Shown here: piece after piece, positions 12,729 to 24,619 of the stretch
Layout of the letters: each line of letters starts with the position of its first letter
How positions within the stretch are numbered: position 1 is the first letter of the stretch
Source: Leucogyrophana mollusca
Taxonomy: Eukaryota > Basidiomycota > Agaricomycetes > Boletales
Reading direction: 5' to 3'
Length of the DNA: 57,933 bases
Assembly (NCBI GenBank): GCA_021014945.1
Contig: MU266511.1
Location: 1-57,933 of the forward strand
Position numbers and translations under genes: made by a program
Notes under the pieces: generated by a model
What the model was told of the DNA's origin: nothing
What the model saw: only the letters and a program-made list of their open reading frames with translations
The model's database searches: none

Positions 12729-13468
12729 TGGTCGTGTCACAGCGCCAGCAGAGATAATGAGTTCAGTTAGTGTGGGCTTTTAGCATCAAGGCGAGGTGCT
12801 CCATGGTTATATACGCCTCGTAACTCATGGCCAGGATTCGAATTAGGTAGTTTGGCTGAGGATACGGTGTTCAGTCAGAAACAGAATGGCTAAGATGTCA
12901 AAATCAGAAGTTTCAGAACCCACTGTACCGCTATCCCTTTATCGGAGGGAGTGCAGCGTGATGTGTTCAGGTATAAAACGGATGGATTCGCAGGATGATA
13001 CTCCGGACAAGGTATTTGAGCGTGTTGTCCAGGATGGTTCGAGATCGAGGTGACTCTGTGCCAGACCAGGAAGAATCGACGCTTGCTTGGAGGCGTGATT
13101 CGGTGGCATCCTACGAGTTGGGCGGTAAGCTGTGGGCTGGAAGACTGAGAAGCGTTGTGTTGGACTCCAGCACACGCGGGTCATCGATAGTAAATGCGCC
13201 ACCGTGGGTGACCATTGCACACATTTCGAGAATCGGATCCTTATAATAATGTTACGGCCACCTGGGTGTACTTACATGAAGGCCTCCGAGCTGACAAGAC
13301 AGTCAGGACGGTTGTAAAGATGGACCACATCCGCGGGGTTTGATTGACAGGTTTTGATCCCGTGTGTACTTGTCGCAATAGCCGATGCCGAATAGAATAA
13401 ATGAAGCGCTCGCCAACGAGCTAGACTCCTACATATCTCGAACTTGAGCAAATTCCACAGTGGACAAT
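12729..13468. promoter_or_regulatory. Divergent promoter region, alginate-lyase-like gene / acyl-CoA ligase
   Basis: This 740-bp spacer lies between two divergent starts. Open frames inside it (for example 12995-13246) have no recognisable motifs and overlap one another on both strands. I see no RNA gene or repeat. Confidence 0.4.
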
Positions 13469-16148
13469 ATGTCTTTCGGTGAAGGGTATTTATTTACATT
13501 TTTTTCGAATCTACATCTCATACTGGTGGCTTCGCAGATGTCTCAAATTTCGTGCCGACACCTGAAAGCATTCCGCCAGCGCAGGTCAGTTATCAACAGA
13601 AACAATTAGTTGGGCTTCCCGTGAATATACACCCTTTGGTGAGTGTCATTCTTTCAGCTCATCTTGAAGCGTGTTATATCCTACTTCCAGAACCCTTTCC
13701 CATTTATTCTGCGAGCAGCTCTCGTGTATCCGAACAAGATTGCTCTTGCACATCCCGACGTCGAATATCCAGTCTTCTACACGTATAGCGTTTGGTGAGT
13801 CTCTCGAAGCACCCGAGGCTGGTTCTCGCAATCTATGAGATATACACCAGGGCCCAGCGTATACAGAACTTGGCATATGCCCTCATTCAAGCTGGTATAC
13901 GGCCAGGCGATCGTGTTGCAGTCATTGCGCCAAATTCGTGAGTACCTTACGCAACGTGCTGGAGTCCGTGCTCAAATCTACAAGACCTTTGATTGCAGGT
14001 TAGTTGGATTTTGGGGGAGTGGTTTGCGGTTCTAATCGCACCGCGTGCCCGCACAGATGCTCATTTTGGCGTTCTCGCTGCTCGCGCAATTCTCACTGCA
14101 ATTAATACCCGTCTCACTCCTCAGGAAGTTGCCTATATCCTAGATCACAGCGGATCCAAGCTCATACTCGTCGACCGGGACTGCATGCATCTTGTACAAG
14201 GCTCTTCAATTCCTATCATTGTCAGCCATGACACGGGAAGACCAAATGATCCGTACGAAGACTTCCTTCGCGCTGGTAGGAAATTCAGTGCCGAGAAGGG
14301 TTGGGCTGGTTTGGATGTAGAACCTGATGAGAACGCTGGCGCGATTCTATGCTACACGTAAGCTTGCGTTCGTTTAGCTTTCTTGTCCTCACATAAATGA
14401 CTCGATCTTCAGCTCGGGGACAACAGGTCGGGTAAGTAAATGTTCATTTTTATGCGTGGCATACTTTTCATGGTCCCATAGCCCAAAGGAGTGCTTACTA
14501 CTCTACGAGGTTCGTATACGTGTAATTTTCACGAATATATATGGTTACGAAATGAATAAAAACAAGGATCATACCTCGCCGCTGTTGCGAACGTTGTTGA
14601 AGGGCAGTAAGTATCATCTCAGCCTCTTTCGCAGCTTCCCAATAACTAAAACGAACGTCTGATACCAGAATTAACCGAGACTCAACATATCTATGGTATA
14701 TTTACAATCTTTAGCAGTTTTAAGCTCATCCCTTTTCCAAACTTTAGGATCGTCCCTATGTTCCACGCAGCAGGGTGGACCTTCCCATGGGCGAGCGTGC
14801 TCGCCTGCGCAACCCAGGTGAGAGTGCCCCTCCAACCCCGATATCAGAATATTTAGTCGTGAACATTTCTGCAGCTGACAATTCGGACCATCGACTATCC
14901 ACTCATCTGGAAGCACTTTCTTCACTCGGGCGTGACCCACTATTGTGGTGCTCCGACGGTGCAGGTCCGATCTGTTGACATTGCTGAACCGATACCCGCC
15001 CATTCATTTGTTTTGGTAGATTGGCATCGTGAATGACCCGGCAGCCGCGCCTCTACCCAATCCCATATCGGCCATCATCGCGGGCGCCGCACCGACAGCT
15101 CATCTCATCGGCCAATTAGAGCAGAAGGGCATAACTCCTGTACACGTATATGGGCTAACGTGGGTCGTCTGATTTGGGTGTATTCATACACACGATATTG
15201 ACGCTCTTCAATGCTAGGGAGGTGCGCTGGACCCATGTTTGGTTTGATTACAGTACCTGAGCGCTCGCTGCAGACGTATGGTCCATTCACTCGTTGCTAC
15301 GATCAGCCCTTCTGGAAAGATCTGCCTTTGGATCAGCGTGCGAAGTTGATGGCGCGCCAGGGCCAGAGCTTTGCCACAGCCCAGGAAGTACGGGTTGTGT
15401 ACCCGCCGAAGCATGACGGCGACCAGGAACTTGTGGACGTCCCTAAGGATGGTCGTACTATTGGCGAGATCATCACTCGTGGTAACATCGTCATGAAAGA
15501 GGTAAAATATCCCACACAGGAGTCCGCGTGCCTGTCTAACCTCACTGTGTTGCATTCAGTACTTCCGTGACCCAGAAGCCACTAGAAAGGCTTTCCGAGG
15601 AGGCTACTTTAGTACTGGTGACTTGGCCGTTATGCATCCAGATGGTGTGGTCGCGATCATGGACCGAAGCAAAGACATTATCATCTCAGGAGGAGAGGTG
15701 CGACTACCTAGTCTGGACCATTCTGAGACTGATATTGCATGTAGAACGCTTCGAGTCTTGCTATCGAGCAAGGTAAGAGAACGGCAACTCTGTGAAGCGC
15801 TGCTGACCTTTTCGCAGAGCTCGCTAGCCATCCTCATGTCCTCGAAGTTTCCGTTGTGGCTCGACCTCACCATAAATGGGGTGAGCGCCCAATGGCCTTC
15901 GTGATCCTCCGCCCCGAGTATACCCCACAATGGACGGGTAAACATGATAGCTTTGGTGAGGAGTTAAAGAAGCACGGGCGCAAGCGCTTACCTGGCTTCG
16001 CTTGCCCGGAGTGGGTCGAGGTCGTTGAGGAATTACCTGTGAGCACCAACGACCTACTGCTTCGAATCCACACTCAAAAACCATGCAGAAAACATCAACG
16101 GGCAAAATTGTGAAGACAAGTCTGCGTGCGAGAGTGGCCAAGCTGTGA
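13469..16148 (+). CDS. AMP-dependent acyl-CoA synthetase/ligase, 19 exons with micro-exons
   Basis: Exons: 13469-13478, 13538-13638, 13691-13794, 13851-13937, 13985-13998, 14057-14357, 14413-14431, 14482-14509, 14567-14606, 14669-14695, 14748-14817, 14875-14964, 15020-15159, 15218-15221, 15274-15501, 15560-15697, 15745-15772, 15818-16038 and 16089-16148; 569 aa. The adenylate-forming motifs are present: TSGTTGRPKGV (P-loop), YGLTETYGP (A5), STGDLAVMHPDG (A7), DRSKDIIISGGEN (A8) and KTSTGKIVK (A10 lysine). The family activates a carboxylic acid to an acyl-AMP and then to acyl-CoA; the AAE/medium-chain type fits best. The substrate is unknown and I see no peroxisomal signal at the C-terminus (VAKL). 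The 4-nt and 14-nt exons are needed to keep YGLTETYGP and APNSPLIADAHFG intact. The 10-nt first exon is less certain. Confidence 0.8.
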
Positions 16149-16323
16149 TCATTGGAACGACCGGAAAGTGCTATAGTATCATGTAGGTATAAGCACACGT
16201 CAATGGAGTGCTAAATGGGAATAATATGGATGAGGATATTCAGAGATGCAATGAAGAAAGGCCTAGAGATAGGAGTTCTGAATATGAGACTAAGCATCGG
16301 TGGTCCGAACAACGTTATAGGTG

Positions 16324-19300
16324 TCATGACAGATCAGGACAGAGTCGCAGTATCCTGAATGCGCCCGCATTTCGCTCACATAAATAAATTTCGTCACCCT
16401 TCCGTCCAAGGAAGAGAACCTCATCACTGGAGTCAGTGTCACCGTCCCCGACGCCGCCAAATTCCGATTTCGCAGGAGATTTGCCTGGAGCATGGCTTGG
16501 TTTCTTGCTGAGATACCCGTTCTTCGTTTTCGATGATAGCGCGGCAGCCGAAGTAGAAGATGAGTTAATCGGTGTCCCAATTTTCCATACGAAAGGCCCG
16601 CGTCTGTTTGTATTTGATGGTGGAGGCGCAAAGTTAGGGAGTAATGTGCGCGATTCGTCAGCGGGCCTGAGCAGTGCATCACCGAAGTCCATGGCTTCTA
16701 CTCCACCTTGACGCATGGCGACAATGACTGAGCGGTCTTTGACATCGAACGCCTCCAAGCGCTTGACATCGCCCATGCGTGGTGCCAAAACTTTCGAATC
16801 GTCGTCGGAACCGTCAGCACTCCACAGGAATCGGCCCTTGAGCACAGCTCGACCACGGGCATCGACGATGGACGTGCTGTGCCCCCCACGGGAAGAGAAG
16901 AAAAGTGCAGGGGGGCCGAAGTGCCGAGGTTGAAGAAGAAGTGATATTGGCGGAAGAAGTGGTTTGGATGCATCCGATAGTGGCGGCGCAGGCTGTAAAG
17001 TAGAAGGTGGAGGGGCTGAACGGAAAGGATGAACAGGATCCAAGCATTGTTGTCTCAGGTCCTTGAGCAAGATGTATTCCTTGTCCTCTTCTTTACGCAC
17101 AGGTAGATCCGGAGGAAGCAAACCGTCTTTATACCAAGCTTGCATCAAGCTGGCTTTCCAAGGACCTTGACAAGGGCATAAGCTACGACTGTATGAGGCA
17201 AGAGAGGACTCCTACCATGGACGACACCCTTTGGATCACGGTAAAACCATTTTGAGGGAGGTGCGGGCGCGGGCATAGGCAGCCCTGGAGGAGAAAATTG
17301 CACGAGGGCAAGATCGACACTGCCGCCAGCGTCAGGCTCGTGCTCGGCGCGGTAATCAAGGAAGTCGGGGTAAGTCGGGGGTATAATGTAGTCATCTGCG
17401 ATGGTCGCGAGAGGAAATTTGGGCGCAAAGGAGAGTTGCTGGAAGGTAGTATAAGGGCCTACTTGCACAGACGCTAGAGCCACGAGCTCTTCCGCATGGG
17501 CGAGGGCATTACCGTGAACGCTGCCGGTAGGTGTGTGGACGGCGTCTGATAGTTGGGCATTGGAATTGCTCCGAGAGGGTCGATCTTCAGCTGAGGCCAG
17601 AGAAACTCCGATGCTGATATTCACATTCGTATCTTCATCTTCTTGAGCCGGAGGATCGGTGTCGAATACGTCAGCTTGTCCTGACCTGATCTCTCTGACT
17701 CTTCGCCTGGCTGCTCGTCGTTCTGCTCGTCCTATTCGAACCTCGCGCACCCTGACAGTGGCAGGTTCCAAGCCGAAAACGTTCTGCGAAAACACCAGGA
17801 AAACTTCCACGAGGTCATCGCCTTGTAGCTGTAGCTCCAACGAGCGAGGCGAGTCAGGGAGAATAAAGGTCCGAGAAAGACCGAGGGCGGTCCTATAAGT
17901 GCCCGCAAACAATTCAACCTTTTCACCATTATCGCCACACAAAATTGCAAGGAAGCTGCGCAATATGGTATCAACTTCTAATTACCTCATCAAAGTTGGT
18001 AACACACCTCTTCTTTTGTGTCTCCACAGCTTTAATCATAATAGAGCCCTTCGTTCCAGGTAGCTTGACATATTCCAGCTTCAATGGGGGCACATGTGGC
18101 ATCAAAGGTGCTTGAGTACCCGTTTTCTTGGAATCTGTATCTGTACCTCGGATGACCAGCGTAGTGGAACGTTCGTCTGATCGTCGGGAACTAAAAGCTC
18201 CACTCAGTATACGAGGAAAGAGACGAGAATGTGAAGTAGACGGTAAAGGAGGGACAGGCAAGGAAGGTGGTGCAAGAGATTGCGAAGGACGAGAGCCACC
18301 AGCAGTCGACGGCCGAGGAGCCAACGTTGTGTGAGTGGCTTGCCTCGAACGGTTTGAAAGCGAGCGAGCGAGGGGTCTGCCTTCCAACTCCGGTATGGAA
18401 GGTGAGGTAGGGGATGTGGGAGAACCAAGAGGGCTATCAAACGCGGCGGGCGCAGAGGGTGATGGCTGTATATTTTGCGACCCGCTAGCAAAAATCCCAC
18501 CGAGAACAGACCATCGTCGTCGTCGTCGGTCCGGCCGACTAGCGATGCTCGGCCTGCTATGGGACGAGTGAGCATCCCCTGTGCGTGGACTGCCAGGCAT
18601 ATCGTCGTCTCCACTCGTGTAGCGAGATGTAGAGATGAGAATGGGCTCCTGTGGCTGAGTGGATCCGGCTGGAGGAAGGTTCGGAAGCCTACTTTCAAGA
18701 AGAGCTTGTGCTAGTGTTATGTGCTCTCCGGGAACAGTAGCCCTTTCTTCGTCGTCTTCTTCGTCAACATCTGGTTCGGGAGGTACGTTATCGGTAGGTC
18801 TTTCTGAAAGTGCATTTCCATTTGTAGGTCGAATGGTGGGGGGAGAATTCTGCAGTGATTGACGAAGAGTCAGGAGAGTGGGAGAAGGCGATGGTTCAGG
18901 AGGAACACCAGAGGTTGTATTTGATCTCGCTAGGGAGAGATCCAGATTTGCAGGCCTGCCTCTCCGGATAGTCTGCATGGTTTGACTTCGGACAGGCAAT
19001 GAAGCAGAATGAGGCGCAGCCTCCTCTCCCTCTCGCGGGTCAGCAGCCCTCAGCGGCATTGAACTTGTACGCTCATCCAGAGCTTGACTCCCGCTCGCCC
19101 CAGCTGTCAACATGTCGATGGCTTCATCGTCAGATCCCTCAAGCCAGTCCGCAGTCTTCGAATCCACTCGTTCACGCGTCGCCGCACCTGATAGTGCGTC
19201 TGGCAAAGGAGGCATTGGCTCAGCAGGAACAGGGGGTACCAAAACATGCGAGACGGATGATCGACGTGAACGAGATATGCTTATTGAAACAGCTGAAGGC

Positions 19301-20621
19301 TGGTTGCGTAAGCGTGGTCGAGTTTCTGGGAGACTGGAATAAGGAGGAGGACGCCCGGCGGGCGGATGGGGTGCAGACGGCTGCATGGTGGGAGGTCTGG
19401 GCTTCTTCGGGGTTGCGGATGTGGAAACAGACATAGCCGGGTATGATGACTTGCGCACCAGCTTGCTATTGCGCGGCACCTCAGACATGGGTGGGGTGGA
19501 CAGTGATGCTTTCCCTTTCTTCTCTGATGATTCGCGCTGTTCGAGACTCGATCCGCCAGAACCACCACGTTTCGATTCCTCCCTTCGAGATCGTTCCCGT
19601 TCTCTCCGAACTTCGACATCCATTCGCCACTCCACTGCTTTCTTCACTTCCTCAAGGGCATAGACGCGGACCCCATCTCTCCTCCCAGCAATGGCTACCA
19701 GCACTCCGCGATGCTCCATGACTACGACGCTCTTGAAATTCACTCGACGAACCAGGGGATATGGCGCAGGAGCGGGTGGTGAAATAAGGGGAAGGACATC
19801 GAGACCTTGAGCATGACACAGCAGCAGGTAATGGGGGGCTAAGAAAGTCCCATTCGTGGGAGGAGTGGTGAAGTGAGACGGAGATAGGTCCGACGTAATC
19901 ACAGACAAAGAAAGACCAAGTTCGTGGAGCGTTGGAGGGGGCAAAGATGGAGGAGGCGTAACAGGTCTTGCAGGAGTGGGAGATGAGACACGAGATTCTG
20001 GTTCCGATTGTGCAGGTCCTGGCGACGCCGCCCTTTCCTCGTGTAGCGCACGAGAGGAGGACGGAGAAACTACCTCGCGGCGATGGATTAGGTTGGAGAA
20101 AAAACCTGAGAGTCGATTGGAGGTACGCGGCTATTCAAACGAACCGTGAGTACCAGAAGCTACCAGAATGGCTGAACCATGCTCCCCGAGGAGTGACTTA
20201 CTTCGGCGACTGAGCGGCGTGCATTGATTCTCTCAGGATTGCGTTCAACAGTGGACATCGTTGTTGAAAAAGCGGGCGGAATGCGAGATGGTTCAGAAGA
20301 CTCTGGCGAGCGCGCCGTGGACGGACGAACTGGAGGGGCCTGTGTTGCTGTGACATGCACCACCGGTAAACTATGTACGCTGGCAACCTCGGAGTTCTCT
20401 TGAACGGTAGGAGAAGGATTGGTGAGGGTAGTATCCAATGCCGGTGCAGGGTTTGTCTTTGGTGTGGCAGTGGAGACTTTGATGCCTCTCACAGTGATAT
20501 CTTCAGTGTCTGGGTGACGAACTTCTGCGCCGTCCCCATGGTCATCAGCAATGGACTGGTCATCCTCCAGCATTTCAGGAGCATCGATCCACTGGTCCAC
20601 AGCTCCGTGTACATCCAGCAT
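16324..20621 (-). CDS. Large CNH-like protein with a GYF domain
   Basis: Exons on the minus strand: 20621-20202, 20130-18008, 17955-17216 and 17165-16324; 1374 aa. After a disordered N-terminus, a beta-propeller-like segment resembles a citron homology (CNH) domain (YLLLCHAQGLDVLPL, RVNFKSVVVMEHRGVL, DGVRVYALEEVKKAVEW). It is interrupted by a disordered region of about 430 residues, then resumes (SFLAILCGDNGEKVELF, RSLELQLQGDDLVEVFLVF). A GYF domain follows at about 1083-1140: WFYRDPKGVVHG, then GPWKASLMQAWYKDG, split by a 50-nt intron. GYF domains bind proline-rich ligands; CNH domains bind small GTPases or membranes in vesicle-traffic proteins. The combined role is unknown. The GYF call is firm; the CNH call is moderate. 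Confidence 0.7.
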
Positions 20622-21100
20622 GAATGAGAAAAAACGGAAGGGCGGGTGATGAAAGCACGGCGAGCCCTGACGGCCCTAGCACAGCAAGTTCTGCACAAAG
20701 TCCAATGGAACGGGCACCGAAACGAGCGCAATTGAACAGCGCAAACGGTGACCTAGGAGAAAATGCAGTCCTGCAAATATTCCGAAGGTCAGTGAGAGTT
20801 AAAGAGATGCTCTTGGTGGACTCCGAGTGCGAGAACTTGTTGAAACAGGACCCGTTACCTGACAGCGTGGACGATGGGCGTCCCCTGCGGCAATAGACCC
20901 GAGCTGTTCCTCCGAGATCATTGTTCTCACGCCACACTCTATTTGTGTGCGTTCAATGTGAATTTTCAACCTTGCCTGGCTTGCCAGAACTCAACGCGGG
21001 ACTCCGAATAAGCTGGTCACTGGACTGGCAAGCATTCTGCGACGGTGATAAACAAGATTTAGAACGGGTATTATCTATCTTCTTTTCTGCTTCATTCAGC
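20622..21100. promoter_or_regulatory. Divergent promoter region, CNH-GYF gene / D-2-hydroxyacid dehydrogenase
   Basis: This 479-bp spacer lies between two divergent starts. No motif-bearing frame is visible. A pyrimidine-rich stretch (ctatcttcttttctgcttc) lies just before the ATG at 21101, as is common before fungal starts. Confidence 0.4.
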
Positions 21101-22966
21101 ATGCTGTCCTTGCGCCATGCCATTCGACCCGTTGCATCCCGTTGTGCACGGCGGTGGGCTCATAATATCCCTTCGTTCTCCCATCTGAATGCTGTGACCG
21201 AAGAGGATCTCGCACAGTTTTCCAAGATCCTCGCACCCACGTCAATCTTGTCAACCCTGCCACCAAACTCCACCTCCCCAGATGACTTGGCTTCCTACAA
21301 CGAGGATTGGATGGGAAAGTACCATGGCCAGGCTAACACTGTCCTCAGACCCCGCACTACGCAGCAGGTTAGCGAAATAGTCAAATGGTGCGCCAAGAGA
21401 CGCATAGGAATCGTTCCCCAAGGTGGTAATACCGGCCTGGTTGGTGGAGGTATCTCATTGCAGAAAGAGATCGTCCTTAGCTTGGGAGCAATGTCCAAAG
21501 TGCGGTCTTTTGACCCTGTCTCCGGTAATTATTATCTTCTGTAGTTCTGTATCGTCGAGTCAAATACGGATACCCCACCCCAGGTATCTTGGTCGCAGAT
21601 GCTGGGTGTATTCTTGAATCACTTTCCGAATACATTGCTCCCCACAACCACATAATGCCTCTCGATCTTGGAGCCAAAGGGAGGTTGGTAACTCCCACCA
21701 TGCGGCTGCATTTTGTCGGCTGATAATTCACATGTAAAGCTGCCAAATAGGTGGGAACATCTCCACCAACGCAGGTGGACTTCGCTTGCTGCGGTACGGC
21801 TCTTTACATGGCACGGTACTCGGACTAGAGGTTGTTCTTCCAGATGGAACAATCTTGGATCAGCTCTCGACGCTGCGTAAAGATAATACCGGTGAGTGAT
21901 CACACTATTATCACTGACACCCCGTTTTGAGGTTATACAGGTTATGACCTAAAGCAACTCTTCATCGGTGGTGAAGGCACCCTTGGGGTCGTCACGGGCG
22001 TATCCATCCTCACACCCCCGGCGCCGCAGGCATCCAACAACATCTTCCTGGCTCTCCCGCACTTCGACAACGTTCTTCCCCTCTACCAGACTGTCAAGCG
22101 ACAGCTTGGTGAAATTATGTCTGCTTTCGAGTACATTGACCGCACTGCTTACGACATGGGTCTTTCTCACGGACTCGGTCCCGTACTAAATGCCGACGAA
22201 GTCGGCAACTCTCAATGTTTCGTTCTCGTTGAGACTAGTGGCGGGAATCAAACACACGATGAAGAGGTTCGTCAATGTAGTCCTGTGAAATCAATGGTCA
22301 AAAAACCTAACTTCCTTGTATAGAAACTCACCGGTCTACTGGAATCACTATTGTCGGCTGATAAGCCCCTAATCAATACCGGGGTCTTATCGCAGTCTCC
22401 CAGCCAATTTGCTTCGTTGTGGGCCTTCCGCGAGGGCCTTACCGAATGCTGCCAGAAAGAAGGCAAACCATACAAATACGATGTCTCCGTCCCATTGGCC
22501 GATTTCCAGAAGGTAGTCGATGCCATCCGAGAACGTATGATCTCAAAGGGGCTTTATGGCGATCATGCGATCTCAAAGGTCATGGGTTATGGTCACGTTG
22601 GGGATGGTACGTGATCCTTGATGCATTTTAGTTGAAGAGTGCTCGAGTCGTGCGCATTCAAGGAAATTTACATATGAACGTCATTGCTAAGCATGGCTAC
22701 CGTCCTGAACTTGAAGAAGCTCTCGAGCCGTTCATTTACGAGCTTGTCGGTATGTGCATGCTGCTTGCTTTCTTGGACCAGTTTTAACTTGAGCTTGCGC
22801 TTCAGCATCCCACAAAGGATCCGTATCTGCGGAGCATGGCATTGGTTCGATGAAGACCCACGCTCTTCATTACTCAAAGAGCGATGTCAGTATAGAGTTG
22901 ATGAGGAAGATTAAGCAGGTCATCGACCCTTTGAACATTATGAACCCTGGCAAGGTCCTCCCTTAG
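21101..22966 (+). CDS. Mitochondrial FAD D-2-hydroxyglutarate / D-lactate dehydrogenase (Dld2-like)
   Basis: Exons: 21101-21524, 21584-21683, 21740-21891, 21941-22266, 22324-22606, 22663-22749 and 22806-22966; 510 aa. The first 20 or so residues are Arg/Ser-rich ([20 protein letters not shown]), a likely mitochondrial presequence. The FAD-binding PCMH segment shows [16 protein letters not shown] and [19 protein letters not shown]. The cap/substrate domain shows [14 protein letters not shown] (metal-binding His pair) and [12 protein letters not shown], and the protein ends NPGKVLP. In yeast, relatives oxidise D-2-hydroxyglutarate or D-lactate, passing electrons to pyruvate or cytochrome c. Sequence alone does not separate these two substrates, though the length and GDGNLH context fit the D-2-hydroxyglutarate group slightly better. 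Confidence 0.88.
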
Positions 22967-23103
22967 GTCTTCGGCTTGGTTTTATATCCCCCCTGTCTTT
23001 GTTGAGCGATGTCATGTGAATTCATTTTTCGTGACCGAATTGTGACTTCATCCCGTCGACAGGATCCCAACATCTAGATGACGCACATGAATTAACCACA
23101 GAA

Positions 23104-23109
23104 TATATA
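23104..23109 (+). promoter_or_regulatory. TATA-like box of the Con-6 gene
   Basis: A TATATA lies about 86 bp upstream of the ATG at 23195, in a 228-bp spacer after the dehydrogenase stop. It is position and sequence evidence only. An inducible TATA promoter would fit a stress/conidiation gene. Confidence 0.4.
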
Positions 23110-23194
23110 GCCCCTCGAGGTAGATCAGAACTGTAGTTCTCTCTCTTCGCACTTTTATCATCAAACCTGACAACGTTCCATTTGCACCACAAAT

Positions 23195-23608
23195 ATGTCG
23201 TCTAACATTGGAAATGTAAGTGTCTCTATGCGGTGACGCATTGCCTTACTTATCGGATTGAGTAGGTTGCTGGCGGGCACAGTTGGTGGATCATCCAACT
23301 TCACGTCGCTCTCTAATGTTGTGTTTTTAGAGGCCACATTAAAGAATCCCAACGTGTCTGAGGAGGCCAAAGAACGCTCTCAGCAGGTACTTGACGAGAT
23401 GGGATCAAAGGGAGAGCTTCCTGAGCAGCGCAGCGGCTCGGACGAAGGCAAGAATCTCGGTAATGTCGTCGGCGGGCACAAGGTCTCTATTATTTATTAC
23501 CAGTGCGCGGTCATTGACTTTTGTTTCAAGGCTACTCTTAAGAATCCCAACGTATCTGAGGAAGCCAAAGACCGGTCCAAGCAAGTCCTGGAAGACATGG
23601 GTGCGTAA
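23195..23608 (+). CDS. Con-6 family protein, two repeats
   Basis: Exons 23195-23215, 23266-23281, 23331-23482 and 23531-23608; 88 aa. It consists of two copies of the Con-6 unit: VAGGHKATLKNPNVSEEAKERS and VVGGHKATLKNPNVSEEAKDRS (shown in part), each followed by QVLDEMG or QVLEDMG. Con-6 was named from a Neurospora conidiation-specific gene; homologues are small, hydrophilic and often stress- or sporulation-induced, with unknown biochemistry. In both units an intron falls at or next to the HKA codons (phase 1 in unit 1, phase 0 in unit 2), which suggests the repeat arose by duplicating a segment that carried its intron. Its stop converges on Rpb8. Confidence 0.88.
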
Positions 23609-23768
23609 ATGGTCGTACGAAGGAAAGTGCCTCCAAGTAGAAGTTTCTTGTATGATAGAATCGCGCATCGAACAATGTAGAACCTATGAGATCGGATTAT
23701 TTGTTTTGCAACGCAACGACAACGAAGGTGTTGAAGTGATGCCTTCTGATATATCTAAGCTTTTGGCC

Positions 23769-24420
23769 TCATTTGCGGATGAGTATGTACACTGGATCCC
23801 CGAGAACGATACTTGTCATGTGTCGGAAAGAGCCTGTGAGTGACAGCAGCAGTCCTCCAAATGACGCATAGGCGGTGCTGTCGAAGGAAAGCATCAGCAC
23901 CTCTCCCTTCTGAGTGGCAGGTAGTATTTACACAATTTCTGATGTTCCCCCGTCAAATTTGTACACCTTATAGTGAAATTGTGAGCACGGGTAGCTTTCC
24001 TCGGGTAGTATGTGGCCTACCTTTCCGTACATCACATAGTCATAGTCCTCTTCTAAGCCCCTCCGACCCTTGCCATCTGGTCTCCATACGTCTCTGTCTT
24101 TATCTTCAGCATCCTCGGCGCCATCTGCACTGGTGGCAGGACCGCCACTGTCACGAGCAAGCGAGGTGGCTAGAGCCATTGCGAAGCTCTGCCCATCGGC
24201 AAGGGGGAAAAGTTCAGTATTATAGTCGAGCGTCATGTCCATGTCATAGTTTTTAGAATGGGCGTAAAGCCGGGAGACTGTTAAAGAGAACTTCTGAGAG
24301 TCGGCTTGCATCTTCTGTAGATTCCTAAGACGAACCTCGATCAAATTTTTTGCCCTCTTTGTCGATCGCATTGGTCGTAAAGATATCGTCGAAAACGATG
24401 TTCGACGCGGCGGCTGCCAT
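23769..24420 (-). CDS. RNA polymerase I/II/III shared subunit Rpb8 (RPABC3)
   Basis: Exons on the minus strand: 24420-24336, 24277-24021, 23966-23932 and 23877-23769; 161 aa. Family blocks appear in order: IVFDDIFTTNAIDKEGKKFDR, SRLYAHSKNYDMDMTLDYNTE (in part), ELFPLADGQSFAMALATSL, LEEDYDYVMYGKVYKFD, YASFGGLLLSLTGSFRHM and DPVYILIRK at the C-terminus. Rpb8 is an OB-fold subunit common to all three nuclear polymerases. A short acidic insert (SADGAEDAEDKDRD) sits before the DYDYVMYG block, where fungal Rpb8 loops vary. The start shares a 199-bp divergent spacer with the hydrolase-like gene. Confidence 0.92.
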
Positions 24421-24619
24421 TCTACTTGAGCTCAGAATGTCGAAAAGGCGACCGACTCCGAGCCCGAGGATATTATGTCAGCTATATATCTAGACTCCAA
24501 TTTGTGATGTCTTTTCCTGTTTTACTCAGTGCTACTTGCACTCTTCGAAGTGGCCGCACAGGTTTATCGTCTGGCTGTTCCAACATAGGTAGCTCGAGCT
24601 TGCTAGCAGACTAACATCG

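Noticed and set aside
15222..15501. Ligase exon beginning at 15222 without the micro-exon
   Set aside because: It keeps the frame but inserts 17 unlike residues into the YGLTETYGP motif; the 4-nt exon explains the sequence better.
18128..19663. Several plus-strand frames over the CNH-GYF gene
   Set aside because: Antisense shadows of a low-complexity region; no motif and no splice structure.
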